From positions 186,001 to 250,000 of the forward strand of contig CAVPQK010000011.1 of assembly GCA_963707465.1 (NCBI GenBank): DNA of 64,000 bases, read 5' to 3'. The translations under genes were made by a program, and so were the position numbers. This DNA comes from Bog-159 sp963707465. GTDB taxonomy: Bacteria > Acidobacteriota > Terriglobia > Bryobacterales > Bryobacteraceae. A model generated the notes under the pieces. The model was not told where the DNA came from and did not search any database. It saw only the letters and a list, made by a program, of their open reading frames with translations. Positions 9,613 to 16,913 of the stretch are shown here, piece by piece (position 1 is the stretch's first letter; every line of letters begins with the position of its first letter).

Positions 9613-11211
9613 ATGTATCTTGTTTCGGGCATGAATGCCCGGAAGGAAAACACGGTTTTGGAAAACAGGAGAGCCAAGGTGGAACTATACGAGCAGATCC
9701 GGCGAGAGTACGAGCATGGTGCCGGAACGATACGGGCGGTGGCGCGGAAGTTGGGCGTACACCGTCGAGAAGTGCGGAAGGCGCTGGCCAGGGCTATGCC
9801 GGCGGACCGCAAGATTCCGGAACGGGAGAGGCCGAAACTGGCGGCGGCGATTCCCTTTATCGACGGGGTTCTGGAGTCGGACCGCAAGGCCCCTAGAAAG
9901 CAGCGGCACACGGCGCACCGGATTTGGGCACGCCTGCGACGCGAGATGCCGGAATTGGACGTGGCGGAATCGACGGTGCGGCAATATGTGCGCGCAAGAA
10001 AAGCGGCCATGGGTTTACTGGGGATGGAAACCTTCGTGCCGCAGTCGTATACGTGGGGTGACGAAGGACAGGTGGACTGGTATGAAGGCTGGGCGGAGTT
10101 CGACGGTGAATCGCGCAAAACATGCCTGTTTTGCTTGCGCAGCATGGCGAGCGGAGGAGCATTTCATCGGGCCTATCCGCACGCCAACCAGCAGGCGTTC
10201 CTGGAAGCGCACGAGTTGGCATTCGCTTATTTTGGCGGGGTGTTCCGCGTGCTGCGTTACGACAACCTGAAGAGTGCCGTAAAGAAAATCTTGCGGGGGC
10301 ATCAACGGGAGGAGACCGCACGGTTCATTGCCTTCCGTTCGCACTGGGGGTTTGAGTCGGAGTTCTGCACGCCGGGCGAGGGACACGAGAAAGGTGGCGT
10401 GGAAGGCGAAGGAGGGCAGTTCCGGCGGAATCATCTGGTGCCAGTGCCGAAGGTCCGTGATCTGGAAGAGCTGAACCTGCTGCTGGCCGCGGGTTCGAAG
10501 GAAGACGAGGGCCGGGTGATCGAGGGGCGTGGGCAGCCTGTCGGCACGGCGATGCTCACGGAGCGGGAGCATTTATTACCGCTGGCCACGGATGGTTTTG
10601 ATTTGGCATCACTACACTTTCCGACGGTCAACGGCAGCGGCTGCGCGAAGGCGCTGACCAACTTCTACTCGGTCCCTTTGCCGGTGGGCACCGCGGTGGA
10701 AGTGAAAGTCTACTCGGCTTACGTGGAGGTCTGGCATCAGGCCAGGTGCGTGGCGCGGCATGAGCGCTGCTATGCGCGGCACAAGAAGGTACTCGAGTTG
10801 GAGCATTACCTGGATGTGCTGGTGAAAAAGCCCGGAGCTTTGGCCGGTTCGACGGCGCTGGAGCAATGCCGGGCGCAAGGGCGATGGCCCGCCAGCTACG
10901 ACCAGTTCTGGGATGTGCTGCGTCAACGACAAGGCAAGCAGGAAGGCACGCGCGCCATGATCGACGTACTGCTGCTGGCACGGGAGCATGGGCCGGCACC
11001 GGTGCGCGAAGCTGTGGAAGAAGCACTGCAGTTGGGGTGTTCGGATGTAGGGGCGGTTCGTTATCTGCTGAGCATCCGCGGCCAGGCACAGCAGCCGGTA
11101 GCCGCCCCGGCACAGATCGGTGCACTGAATCGGTATGACCGGCCGCAGCCCAGCCTGGAGGATTACGACCAACTGCGGCCGACTTGGAGAGCGACGGAGG
11201 TGATCCAATGA
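9613..11211 (+). CDS. istA: IS21-family transposase IstA
   Basis: The 532-residue transposase has an N-terminal helix-turn-helix (about residues 20-60; GTIRAVARKLGVHRREVRKA). It is followed by an integrase-type DDE core with GDEGQVDWYEGW (first D), VLRYDNLKSAV (second D) and GEGHEKGGVEGE (E). A C-terminal beta domain follows. The start is ATG 9613; ATG 9631 is also possible. The reading frame is intact. It ends in an ATGA overlap with istB. IstA cuts and joins the ends with the help of the IstB ATPase. Confidence 0.93.
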   Translation: MYLVSGMNARKENTVLENRRAKVELYEQIRREYEHGAGTIRAVARKLGVHRREVRKALARAMPADRKIPERERPKLAAAIPFIDGVLESDRKAPRKQRHTAHRIWARLRREMPELDVAESTVRQYVRARKAAMGLLGMETFVPQSYTWGDEGQVDWYEGWAEFDGESRKTCLFCLRSMASGGAFHRAYPHANQQAFLEAHELAFAYFGGVFRVLRYDNLKSAVKKILRGHQREETARFIAFRSHWGFESEFCTPGEGHEKGGVEGEGGQFRRNHLVPVPKVRDLEELNLLLAAGSKEDEGRVIEGRGQPVGTAMLTEREHLLPLATDGFDLASLHFPTVNGSGCAKALTNFYSVPLPVGTAVEVKVYSAYVEVWHQARCVARHERCYARHKKVLELEHYLDVLVKKPGALAGSTALEQCRAQGRWPASYDQFWDVLRQRQGKQEGTRAMIDVLLLAREHGPAPVREAVEEALQLGCSDVGAVRYLLSIRGQAQQPVAAPAQIGALNRYDRPQPSLEDYDQLRPTWRATEVIQ

Positions 11212-11987
11212 GCGCCGCCGTCCAACCCATACAGGAGGCCGCGATCCGGCAATACGCCAAGCAGCTACACTTGCCGACATTGGGCGGGCAGTTTGTGCGG
11301 CTGGCCGAGCAGGCGGTGAAGCAGCAGCAATCGCATCTGAGTTATTTGGAAGCGCTGATGGAAGGAGAAGTAGAGGAGCGCGGACGGAAGGCGATGGCGC
11401 GGCGGATTCAGGAGGCCCGCTTCCCTGCGGTGAAAACGCTGGAGGAGTTCGACTTCCAGTGTGCGCCGCACCTTCCGGTACCGCTACTGCGCGATCTGAG
11501 TGACGGCGGATACCTGGAACGGAAGGAGCCAGTCATTTTTCTGGGCGACACGGGCACGGGGAAAACTCACTTGGCCACCGGATTGGCGGTAGCGGCTTGC
11601 CGCCAGCGGAAGCGGGTGCGGTTCACGACGGCGGCGGAAATGGTGACCGAACTGATCGAAGCCCAGAACCATGCCGAACTGACCCGGGTGAGGAATCGTT
11701 GGACCCGTTACGACTTGATTGTGATCGACGAGCTGGGTTACGTGGTGATGCCGGATTCAGCGGCGGAGTTGCTGTTTCAAGTGATCGCCGGACGAGCCGA
11801 GCGGGCGGCGGTGATCGTTACGACGAACTTGCCATTTTCAGAATGGACCACGAAATTCCCCAATGCGCGATTGTGCAAGGCCATGCTCGACCGGCTGACG
11901 GACCAAGCCCACATTATAGATACCGGAAAGGACTCGTACCGGTTCCTGCGGACGCTGAAGAAGCTGGGCAAAGGAGCGAAAGCATGA
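11208..11987 (+). CDS. istB: IS21-family helper ATPase IstB
   Basis: This 259-residue AAA+ ATPase is related to DnaC. It has Walker A in IFLGDTGTGKTHLATGLA (about residues 106-123), Walker B in YDLIVIDELGYV (about 167-178) and sensor 1 in VIVTTNLPFSEW. The start is ATG 11208, overlapping the istA stop, and its own stop overlaps the next gene by ATGA. It assists IstA in target choice and strand transfer. Confidence 0.94.
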   Translation: MSAAVQPIQEAAIRQYAKQLHLPTLGGQFVRLAEQAVKQQQSHLSYLEALMEGEVEERGRKAMARRIQEARFPAVKTLEEFDFQCAPHLPVPLLRDLSDGGYLERKEPVIFLGDTGTGKTHLATGLAVAACRQRKRVRFTTAAEMVTELIEAQNHAELTRVRNRWTRYDLIVIDELGYVVMPDSAAELLFQVIAGRAERAAVIVTTNLPFSEWTTKFPNARLCKAMLDRLTDQAHIIDTGKDSYRFLRTLKKLGKGAKA

Positions 11988-12337
11988 AGGCGCGGCAATG
12001 GTATCGAGCGCGAATTCGCTGGGCGGAGATGGTGGAAGGGCGCGGGATCCGTAACTGGGAAGAGGGGCTTTATTTGTTCCGCAGCGAAGACCGCGAGGCG
12101 GCGTTCGTTCGCGCCTTGGAGATCGGCGAAGGTGGACAAAGCGGCGGGGAAGAACAGGGGCGCCGTACGCGCTGGGTCGAGACGCGGCTCGCCGAGGTGG
12201 TGGCGCTGGAGTGCCTGGGCGATGAGTTGGAAGAGGAGCCTTTGGAGGTGCACTGGATACGGCTGCCGGCGACGGAGAAGATCGCCTTCGGCCACAAATT
12301 CGAGCCAGGTAAGAAGGCACCTCGGGAGTCGCGGTGA
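11984..12337 (+). CDS. DUF4288-domain protein carried inside the IS21 element
   Basis: The 117-residue protein begins MKARQWYRARIRWAEMVEGR, the strand-rich opening of DUF4288, and continues through YLFRSEDREAAFVRALEIG to a C-terminal RWVETRLAEVVALECLGDEL segment that fits the same family. It starts at ATG 11984, overlapping the istB stop (ATGA), so it is translated as the third gene of the element. DUF4288 has no established role that I know of. Typical IS21 elements carry only istA and istB, so this is cargo or an accessory transposition factor. Confidence 0.75.
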   Translation: MKARQWYRARIRWAEMVEGRGIRNWEEGLYLFRSEDREAAFVRALEIGEGGQSGGEEQGRRTRWVETRLAEVVALECLGDELEEEPLEVHWIRLPATEKIAFGHKFEPGKKAPRESR

Positions 12338-12353
12338 CCGGCCCGAACGGCGG

Positions 12354-12444
12354 ATTTTTTGGAGGACCCCGCCCTTCGCTTCGCCCTAACCGCTCGGCCT
12401 CCGGCCTCGCAGGGCTACGCTGCGGCCGGGGCCCTCCAAAAAAT
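12354..12444. terminator. Long hairpin at the 3' end of the IS21 genes
   Basis: ATTTTTTGGAGG plus CCCCG (12354-12371) pairs with CGGGG plus CCTCCAAAAAAT (12427-12444). The stem is about 17 pairs with a GC-rich loop of about 55 bases. It follows the DUF4288 stop by 16 bases. It could stop transcripts leaving, or entering, the element. Confidence 0.5.
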
Positions 12445-12536
12445 GGGAGAGGCGACACTTGGGAAAGACCCGGCCAGCAACTAATAAAAGGAGCGGATCA
12501 ACAAGAAGCGTCTGCGCGGGCAGGCGGAACAATAAC

Positions 12537-12576
12537 CAGGTGGGGCCAAATGAGAGCATCAAAAGGGGCCAAATCA
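12537..12576. repeat. IS21 right terminal repeat
   Basis: This is the inverted partner of 9560-9599. It starts CAGGTGGGGCCAAAT and ends AGGGGCCAAATCA. Its last three bases read TGA on the minus strand and serve as the stop codon of the neighbouring transposase gene. Confidence 0.75.
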
Positions 12577-13515
12577 AGTTGACAAACGCACGCTCCACAC
12601 GTGATCGGTAATCCCCGCTTCCATCGCGGGCGTAACCTTCAGGGTGCTGTGGATCTGGCAGAAGTTGTACCACGCGAAGTGCAGCGCGACCGCCGCCCGG
12701 TGATTTTCCAGCTTCTTTGAGAACGCATTGGTGAGCCGGGTTAATCGGCGCATCTGCATCCGCATCGTGAGATTCTGCCGTTCTACGTGGCTGGTGCAGA
12801 TCTTCGCTTCGTCGGGGTTCCCGCTGATAACCACCTTTACCGCTCCCGTGCATTCTGCCGGGGAGTAGCGCCGTTCGTCACCTTGGGGTTGCGCGTAGCT
12901 CTTCACCAATTGCGCGTAGTCGCATCGGTCCATCAGCATCTCATCCACTGCCGCGATGTAGCTTTGCAGGCCGTCCGTGGTCAATTGGAAGCGAACATCG
13001 GGGGAACTAGCGCGGCGCACCTTCCGCATCAGTTCCATCGCATTCTCGCCCGTGCGCCGTCCACATACGAAGGCCAGTACCAGTTTGGTGGGGCGGTCCA
13101 TGGCAACCCAGTTGTAGCAGTCCCCAATCTCATCGTTATCGGCCTGTTCTGGCCCCTTGTTTTTCTCTTTGCAGTAGATAAAATTCCAGCATTCATCGGC
13201 CTGCACGTCCGTTACCGGGATATTGTGAAGCGAGTCCATCAGCTTTTCGCAGCGCTGGCCAGCGATCAGGAGTAGCGCGATAATCGTGTCCCGGCGAATA
13301 TCGGTAAGGCGCTCCACGCTGCGAATCGAGCAACCCTCAGTGAGCATGCGGATGGCTTGCAGGCCGCGCCGGTCGTTTAGGTAGTCTGCCACTTGGAACG
13401 GGGCCTTATGCGCCTCGGTGAACGTCTTCTTGCAGGATAGGCAGCGAAAGCGCTGCAAGCCGTTGCGGTGCCTGCCGAACCGCTTCACTGCGTTGCCGCA
13501 CGTTGAACAAGTCAT
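12574..13515 (-). CDS. IS1-like transposase, 3' end altered by the IS21 insertion
   Basis: The 313-residue protein has an N-terminal zinc ribbon (CSTCGNAVKRFGRHRNGLQ, then RFRCLSCKKTF), a helix-turn-helix and an IS1-type DDE core: VTDVQADECWNF (first D), FQLTTDGLQSY (second D) and SHVERQNLTMRM (E). This is the full-length single-frame version of the InsA/InsB protein. The conserved ending ITDHVWS runs into a short tail (VRLST), and the TGA stop is supplied by the IS21 terminus. The original C-terminus was therefore probably cut or replaced by a few residues. No terminal repeats could be assigned. Confidence 0.85.
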   Translation of the reverse strand: MTCSTCGNAVKRFGRHRNGLQRFRCLSCKKTFTEAHKAPFQVADYLNDRRGLQAIRMLTEGCSIRSVERLTDIRRDTIIALLLIAGQRCEKLMDSLHNIPVTDVQADECWNFIYCKEKNKGPEQADNDEIGDCYNWVAMDRPTKLVLAFVCGRRTGENAMELMRKVRRASSPDVRFQLTTDGLQSYIAAVDEMLMDRCDYAQLVKSYAQPQGDERRYSPAECTGAVKVVISGNPDEAKICTSHVERQNLTMRMQMRRLTRLTNAFSKKLENHRAAVALHFAWYNFCQIHSTLKVTPAMEAGITDHVWSVRLST

Positions 13516-13589
13516 CGAAGTGGTTGTATTTGCTTTCGTTTACATACTTCCATATTACAGCAAGCTGCTGTTGTTGTCAAGAGACTTAT

Positions 13590-13634
13590 AGGCAAAATAA
13601 AACGGCGGCTCATGTTGCATTTTGTGAGCCGCCG
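13590..13634 (-). terminator. Rho-independent terminator of the toxin-antitoxin operon
   Basis: The arms CGGCGGCTCA (13603-13612) and TGAGCCGCCG (13625-13634) pair perfectly. On the minus strand the hairpin is followed by TTTTATTTTG. It lies 30 bases past the antitoxin stop. Confidence 0.8.
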
Positions 13635-13664
13635 AATCGGGATCGCGGATTTTTCTTCAGATCG

Positions 13665-14177
13665 CTAGATGTATTGAACTTCCTTAGTTTCTGCGTCGAT
13701 CTGGTACTGAATGGCCCGTAGAGTTTCCTCGATGTCTGGGAAGGCCCGAACGATTTCCTCAATGTACCCCTTGAGGTTGTCGCCTAGGCACAGCGCTACG
13801 GCTCTAATCAGCCGGTCGCTTTGGTCGCCAATGCGATCTGCGCCGTTTTCCCATTTGGATACGTGATGCCTAGTGACATCTACGTACGCTGCAAATTGTT
13901 CCGCCGTCATCCTCAGAAACTTCCTGAGGAAACGGACCTCCTTGCCGTTTAGCGGGCAAGGCTTCTTGATTACTGCGAGTGCCAGCACGCTCATCAGTTC
14001 GTTCATGTGGGGAATTATCGGATCTTCATTCCCGCAATTTTTGCATCGGATCTTGTCAATATTCATCAGGGAGACGTTTGGTAGTCCGCTCTCCCTGAAC
14101 TGATAGATCCCCCGAACCACACGTGCCGATGCTCCGCAATTACTGCACGCCGTGATCGGATCTTGTGTCACGTCCAT
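13665..14177 (-). CDS. MqsA-type antitoxin with YgiT zinc finger and Xre helix-turn-helix
   Basis: In the 170-residue protein an N-terminal YgiT-like zinc finger has two CxxC pairs (CSNCGAS near residue 11 and CKNCGNED near 46). A C-terminal Xre/MqsA-type helix-turn-helix spans about residues 80-125 (FLRKFLRMTAEQFAAYVDVT, then HHVSKWENG). The start ATG directly follows the toxin TGA. This antitoxin type binds the toxin through one domain and represses the operon with the other. Two matching palindromes lie upstream of the toxin gene and are the probable operators. The order (toxin first) is the same as in mqsRA. Confidence 0.8.
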   Translation of the reverse strand: MDVTQDPITACSNCGASARVVRGIYQFRESGLPNVSLMNIDKIRCKNCGNEDPIIPHMNELMSVLALAVIKKPCPLNGKEVRFLRKFLRMTAEQFAAYVDVTRHHVSKWENGADRIGDQSDRLIRAVALCLGDNLKGYIEEIVRAFPDIEETLRAIQYQIDAETKEVQYI

Positions 14178-14504
14178 TCACCCCCTAGTTCGTCCTTTCG
14201 ATCTGACTGAATAGACCGTAATCAGGAAAGCCCGGTCCACGGCCTTAAAGCTAAACGCAACCACTAGCCACTTCCCTCCAGGCTCCAGCCCCTCCACGCG
14301 ATACTTCCATTCTCCGGTCCTGATGTCCAAGTCGGGAGCCTCATAAATCGTCCCAGAACGTAATACCATCCAGGCGGCTTCTATCGTCAGATCCTCGTTC
14401 GCCAGTTCATCTCTAAAGTGTTTTCCTGGAACGACTTCTCCATCCTCCAGACAATAATGCAATAGATCGATGGCTTCTTGTAAAGTGGCACAATGCTTCT
14501 GCAT
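14178..14504 (-). CDS. DUF4258-like toxin (BECR-fold RNase candidate)
   Basis: The 108-residue protein begins with a helical segment (TLQEAIDLLHYCLEDGEVV), then PGKHFRDELANEDLTIEAAW, and ends in beta strands (KWLVVAFSFKAVDRAFLITV). This is the order seen in DUF4258/RelE-like toxins paired with YgiT-type antitoxins. The ATG at 14504 lies only about three bases from the predicted transcription start, so the mRNA may be leaderless. RNase activity is inferred from the family and partner. The catalytic residues were not identified with certainty. Confidence 0.65.
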   Translation of the reverse strand: MQKHCATLQEAIDLLHYCLEDGEVVPGKHFRDELANEDLTIEAAWMVLRSGTIYEAPDLDIRTGEWKYRVEGLEPGGKWLVVAFSFKAVDRAFLITVYSVRSKGRTRG

Positions 14505-14507
14505 CGT

Positions 14508-14566
14508 GTTGGTATTTTACCAACACAACCGGGTACTGTCAATAGTAAAGTTGGTAATACACCAAC
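14508..14566 (-). promoter_or_regulatory. Promoter with two 17-bp operators for the toxin-antitoxin operon
   Basis: On the minus strand TTGACA (14542-14537) and TAAAAT (14519-14514) are 17 bases apart. Operator 1, GTTGGTATTTTACCAAC (14508-14524), covers the -10 box. Operator 2, GTTGGTAATACACCAAC (14550-14566), lies just upstream of the -35 box. The centres are 42 bases apart, four helical turns, so two repressor dimers could bind one face. Confidence 0.8.
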
Positions 14567-14592
14567 ACTCCTACCGATGTTGCGACCAAGCG

Positions 14593-14880
14593 TTAGGTTT
14601 CAGGGGCAGTCCTAGGCCTGCCGCCCGCTTTTGTTTTTCGCATGGCCGCAATCTTGCGGAAGTACTCTGGCCCGCGCTTGGCGGTGGCCTTCCCGCCCAT
14701 TTTGCCCAGCACCGCAGCCGGTTCGATAGTCAACAGGTAGTCCGCCAGCACCACGGAATCGCCCAGCAGTTCCAGGGCGCGCGGCGTGCGGCCTTGCGGC
14801 AGTTCGGGCGAGGTCTGGAGGATTTGGTGCGCTTCCGAAATCATGCGCCTAAGCGCCTTCAGGTCTTGACGTTTTGCCAT
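14593..14880 (-). CDS. Small basic protein with KGG-like tail
   Basis: The 95-residue protein (MAKRQDLKALRRMISEAHQI start) has a helical N-terminal half and a basic C-terminal stretch with GKMGGKATAKRGPEYFRKIA, which resembles the GG-K-A-R-G pattern of stress-related KGG proteins. ATG 14880 is preferred; upstream in-frame reading would enter the 26-bp repeat and the Fic promoter. It lies just inside the right repeat of the accessory island. The function is unknown. DNA or RNA binding is possible from its charge. Confidence 0.5.
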   Translation of the reverse strand: MAKRQDLKALRRMISEAHQILQTSPELPQGRTPRALELLGDSVVLADYLLTIEPAAVLGKMGGKATAKRGPEYFRKIAAMRKTKAGGRPRTAPET

Positions 14881-14919
14881 GCGCTCAGCGTAGCACGTGG
14901 CAAGCGCTTGCTGTTTACT

Positions 14920-14945
14920 CAGCAACGCACCCCGTGACACTACCT
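14920..14945. repeat. 26-bp inverted repeat, right copy
   Basis: This is the exact reverse complement of 8607-8632. It lies between the small basic protein gene and the Fic promoter. Together the copies bracket 8607-14945. Confidence 0.7.
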
Positions 14946-14954
14946 GCCATGATG

Positions 14955-15005
14955 TTGATAACCGGCTTGGAAGCAGATAATATCTAATATAGAAGTGGTT
15001 ATCAA
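14955..15005 (+). promoter_or_regulatory. Fic gene promoter with flanking inverted repeat
   Basis: TTGATA (14955-14960) and TAATAT (14978-14983) are 17 bases apart, a good sigma-70 promoter. TTGATAACC at 14955-14963 is repeated inverted as GGTTATCAA at 14997-15005, directly before the ATG. AGATAATATCT (14975-14985), a palindrome, covers the -10 box. These may be operator sites. No Shine-Dalgarno is seen. Confidence 0.65.
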
Positions 15006-16136
15006 ATGCTTTTCCGCACGCCTGCATTGAGCGACCAGGAGAAGAAAGCGCTCGAACTGGTTGACGGCATGCGACACAACGTCAAATACGCGCTTCGAAC
15101 GCCGAATCGCTGGCTGGGACAATTGCGGCGCAATCTGTTCGCTAGGAACATCCGTGGCTCAAATAGCATCGAGGGATACAACGTGAGTGCCGAGGACGCC
15201 ATTGCGGCCGTGGTCGGCGAAGAGCCGCTTAGCGCCGGACGGGAAGCCTGGGCCGCGGTTAAGGGGTATCGGGATGCCATGACGTATGTCCTGCAACTTG
15301 CCGAAGACCCTCACTTTGTGTATGGCGATGGATTCCTGCGCAGCCTGCATTTCATGATGCTCAGCTACGATCTGGCCCGGAATCCGGGCCGCTGGAGGCC
15401 TGGGCCCATCTACGTCCGCGACGACCGGAAGGGCGAGGTCATATATGAGGGTCCAGCCTTCGAACTGGTCCCCGGCCTCATGGCGGAACTGAGCGGTCAG
15501 TTGAATGCCAAGGAGGACTTCCCCCCCATGGTCAACGCGGCGATGGCCCATCTGAATCTCGTGATGGTGCATCCTTTCTCCGACGGCAACGGACGCATGG
15601 CGCGCTGCCTGCAAACATTGGTCCTCGCTCGCGAGGGCATTCTGGAGCCTGAATTCTGCAGCATCGAAGAATATCTCGGCAGGAACACGCAAGACTACTA
15701 TGAGGTGCTGGCGGATGTCGGACACGGGGAGTGGTCCCCGCAGAACGACGCCCGTCCGTGGGTTGATTTTTCGATAACGGCGCACCATACCCAGGCCAGC
15801 ACCATCCTGAAGAGGACCAAGGAAACCGAACGTGTCTGGAACGAGCTGGAGCAGATGATCAAGGCCAGACGGCTCCCGGAACGCGTGATTTACGCGCTGT
15901 CCGACGCCGCATTCGGATATAAGGTCCGCAATGCTACGTACCGCGGGATCGCGGAGGTTGCAGATGCCGTAGCCAGCAGAGATCTGAAACTATTGGTGGA
16001 TAACGGACTGCTCACCGCGGCCGGAGAAAAACGTGGAAGAGCTTACGTTGCGGCTCCTATTCTCCGGCAAATACGCGAACGCACGCGAGAGCCGAGAATC
16101 GAACCGCAGCGCCTCTTCGGTTCCGGCCCCGGATGA
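15006..16136 (+). CDS. Fic-family protein (putative AMPylase), class II
   Basis: In this 376-residue protein the active-site loop HPFSDGNGRMAR has His189 as the expected catalytic base. The N-terminal inhibitory helix motif SNSIEG is at residues 52-57, with Glu56 placed to block the gamma-phosphate of ATP, so the enzyme is probably kept off until that helix moves. A C-terminal winged-helix-like region (about 290-360) is usual for DOC/Fic proteins of this size. Fic enzymes usually transfer AMP to proteins. It is well conserved, with no missing core residue. Its stop overlaps the phosphoesterase start (ATGA). Confidence 0.9.
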   Translation: MLFRTPALSDQEKKALELVDGMRHNVKYALRTPNRWLGQLRRNLFARNIRGSNSIEGYNVSAEDAIAAVVGEEPLSAGREAWAAVKGYRDAMTYVLQLAEDPHFVYGDGFLRSLHFMMLSYDLARNPGRWRPGPIYVRDDRKGEVIYEGPAFELVPGLMAELSGQLNAKEDFPPMVNAAMAHLNLVMVHPFSDGNGRMARCLQTLVLAREGILEPEFCSIEEYLGRNTQDYYEVLADVGHGEWSPQNDARPWVDFSITAHHTQASTILKRTKETERVWNELEQMIKARRLPERVIYALSDAAFGYKVRNATYRGIAEVADAVASRDLKLLVDNGLLTAAGEKRGRAYVAAPILRQIRERTREPRIEPQRLFGSGPG

Positions 16137-16882
16137 CGCGAATGCGAATCGCCATCGTATCCGACATCCACGGCAACCGCACCGCGTTTGAGGCGGTCCT
16201 GGCGGACCTGCGGCAAACCTCGCCGGACTTGATCCTCCATGGCGGCGATCTGGCCGACAGCGGATCGAGCCCCGTGGAGATCGTGGACCGCATCCGCGCT
16301 CTCGGCTGGCCGGGAGTGGTGGGCAATACGGATGAAATACTGTTCAGGCCCGAGTCGCTGACGGAGTTTGCGAAGCTATCGCCCAACCTGCAACCGCTTT
16401 TCGACGTGATCGGGGAGATGGCGGCGGCCACCCGCGCGGCTTTGGGAGCGGAGCGGCTCGCCTGGCTCAGCGTGCTGCCACGCATGCAGATTCACGCGCC
16501 GATGGCGCTGGTGCACGCCAGTCCCGCGAGTTGCTGGCGCGCGCCCGCGCCCGAAGCGAGCGATGCCGAGCTGGAGTCGGTTTACGCGCCTCTCGGCCAG
16601 CCGGTCGCCGTCTATGGGCACATCCATCGCCCATACATTCGGTGCGTGGCGGGCATGACCGTCGCCAACACGGGCAGCGCCGGCCTTACCTACGATGGCG
16701 ATCGCCGCGCCGCCTACCTCCTGCTGGATGACTCCGTGCCGACGATCCGGCGCGTCGAGTACGATGTGGACAGGGAGCTTAAGGCGCTTTCCGGTTGCGG
16801 TCTGCCGCACGCCGACTGGGTAGCGAAGATGCTGGCCAGCGCCCGCCCCCAGATGCCGGTTCAAAGCGAGGGCGAAGGATGA
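16133..16882 (+). CDS. Calcineurin-like metallophosphoesterase
   Basis: The 249-residue protein has the full metal-binding motif set: IVSDIHGN (near residue 9), LHGGDLAD, VVGNTDE, LVHAS and VYGHIHRP, with two metal ions expected. It is of the YfcE/serine-threonine phosphatase-like general type. The start ATG overlaps the Fic stop (ATGA), so the pair is translationally coupled. A cytoplasmic phosphodiesterase or phosphatase acting with the Fic protein, for example on AMPylated or nucleotide products, is possible but inferred only from this coupling. Confidence 0.85.
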   Translation: MTRMRIAIVSDIHGNRTAFEAVLADLRQTSPDLILHGGDLADSGSSPVEIVDRIRALGWPGVVGNTDEILFRPESLTEFAKLSPNLQPLFDVIGEMAAATRAALGAERLAWLSVLPRMQIHAPMALVHASPASCWRAPAPEASDAELESVYAPLGQPVAVYGHIHRPYIRCVAGMTVANTGSAGLTYDGDRRAAYLLLDDSVPTIRRVEYDVDRELKALSGCGLPHADWVAKMLASARPQMPVQSEGEG

Positions 16883-16913
16883 GCAGGGTGTCTGGCAGGA
16901 TGCGCGCTATGCG

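Larger units (their letters stand above)
9560..12576. mobile_element. IS21-family insertion sequence with a third (cargo) gene
   Basis: The element is 3,017 bp and runs from 5'-TGAATTGGCCCC to GGGGCCAAATCA-3'. Its ends are 40-base imperfect inverted repeats (9560-9599 and 12537-12576), each with two copies of a TTGGCCCC-type motif. Tandem terminal repeats like these are typical of IS21. It carries istA, istB and a DUF4288 gene, all linked by ATGA overlaps. No target duplication is visible: the left flank ends CTACTC and the right flank starts AGTTGA. The right end lies exactly at the 3' end of an IS1-like transposase gene. Confidence 0.85.
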
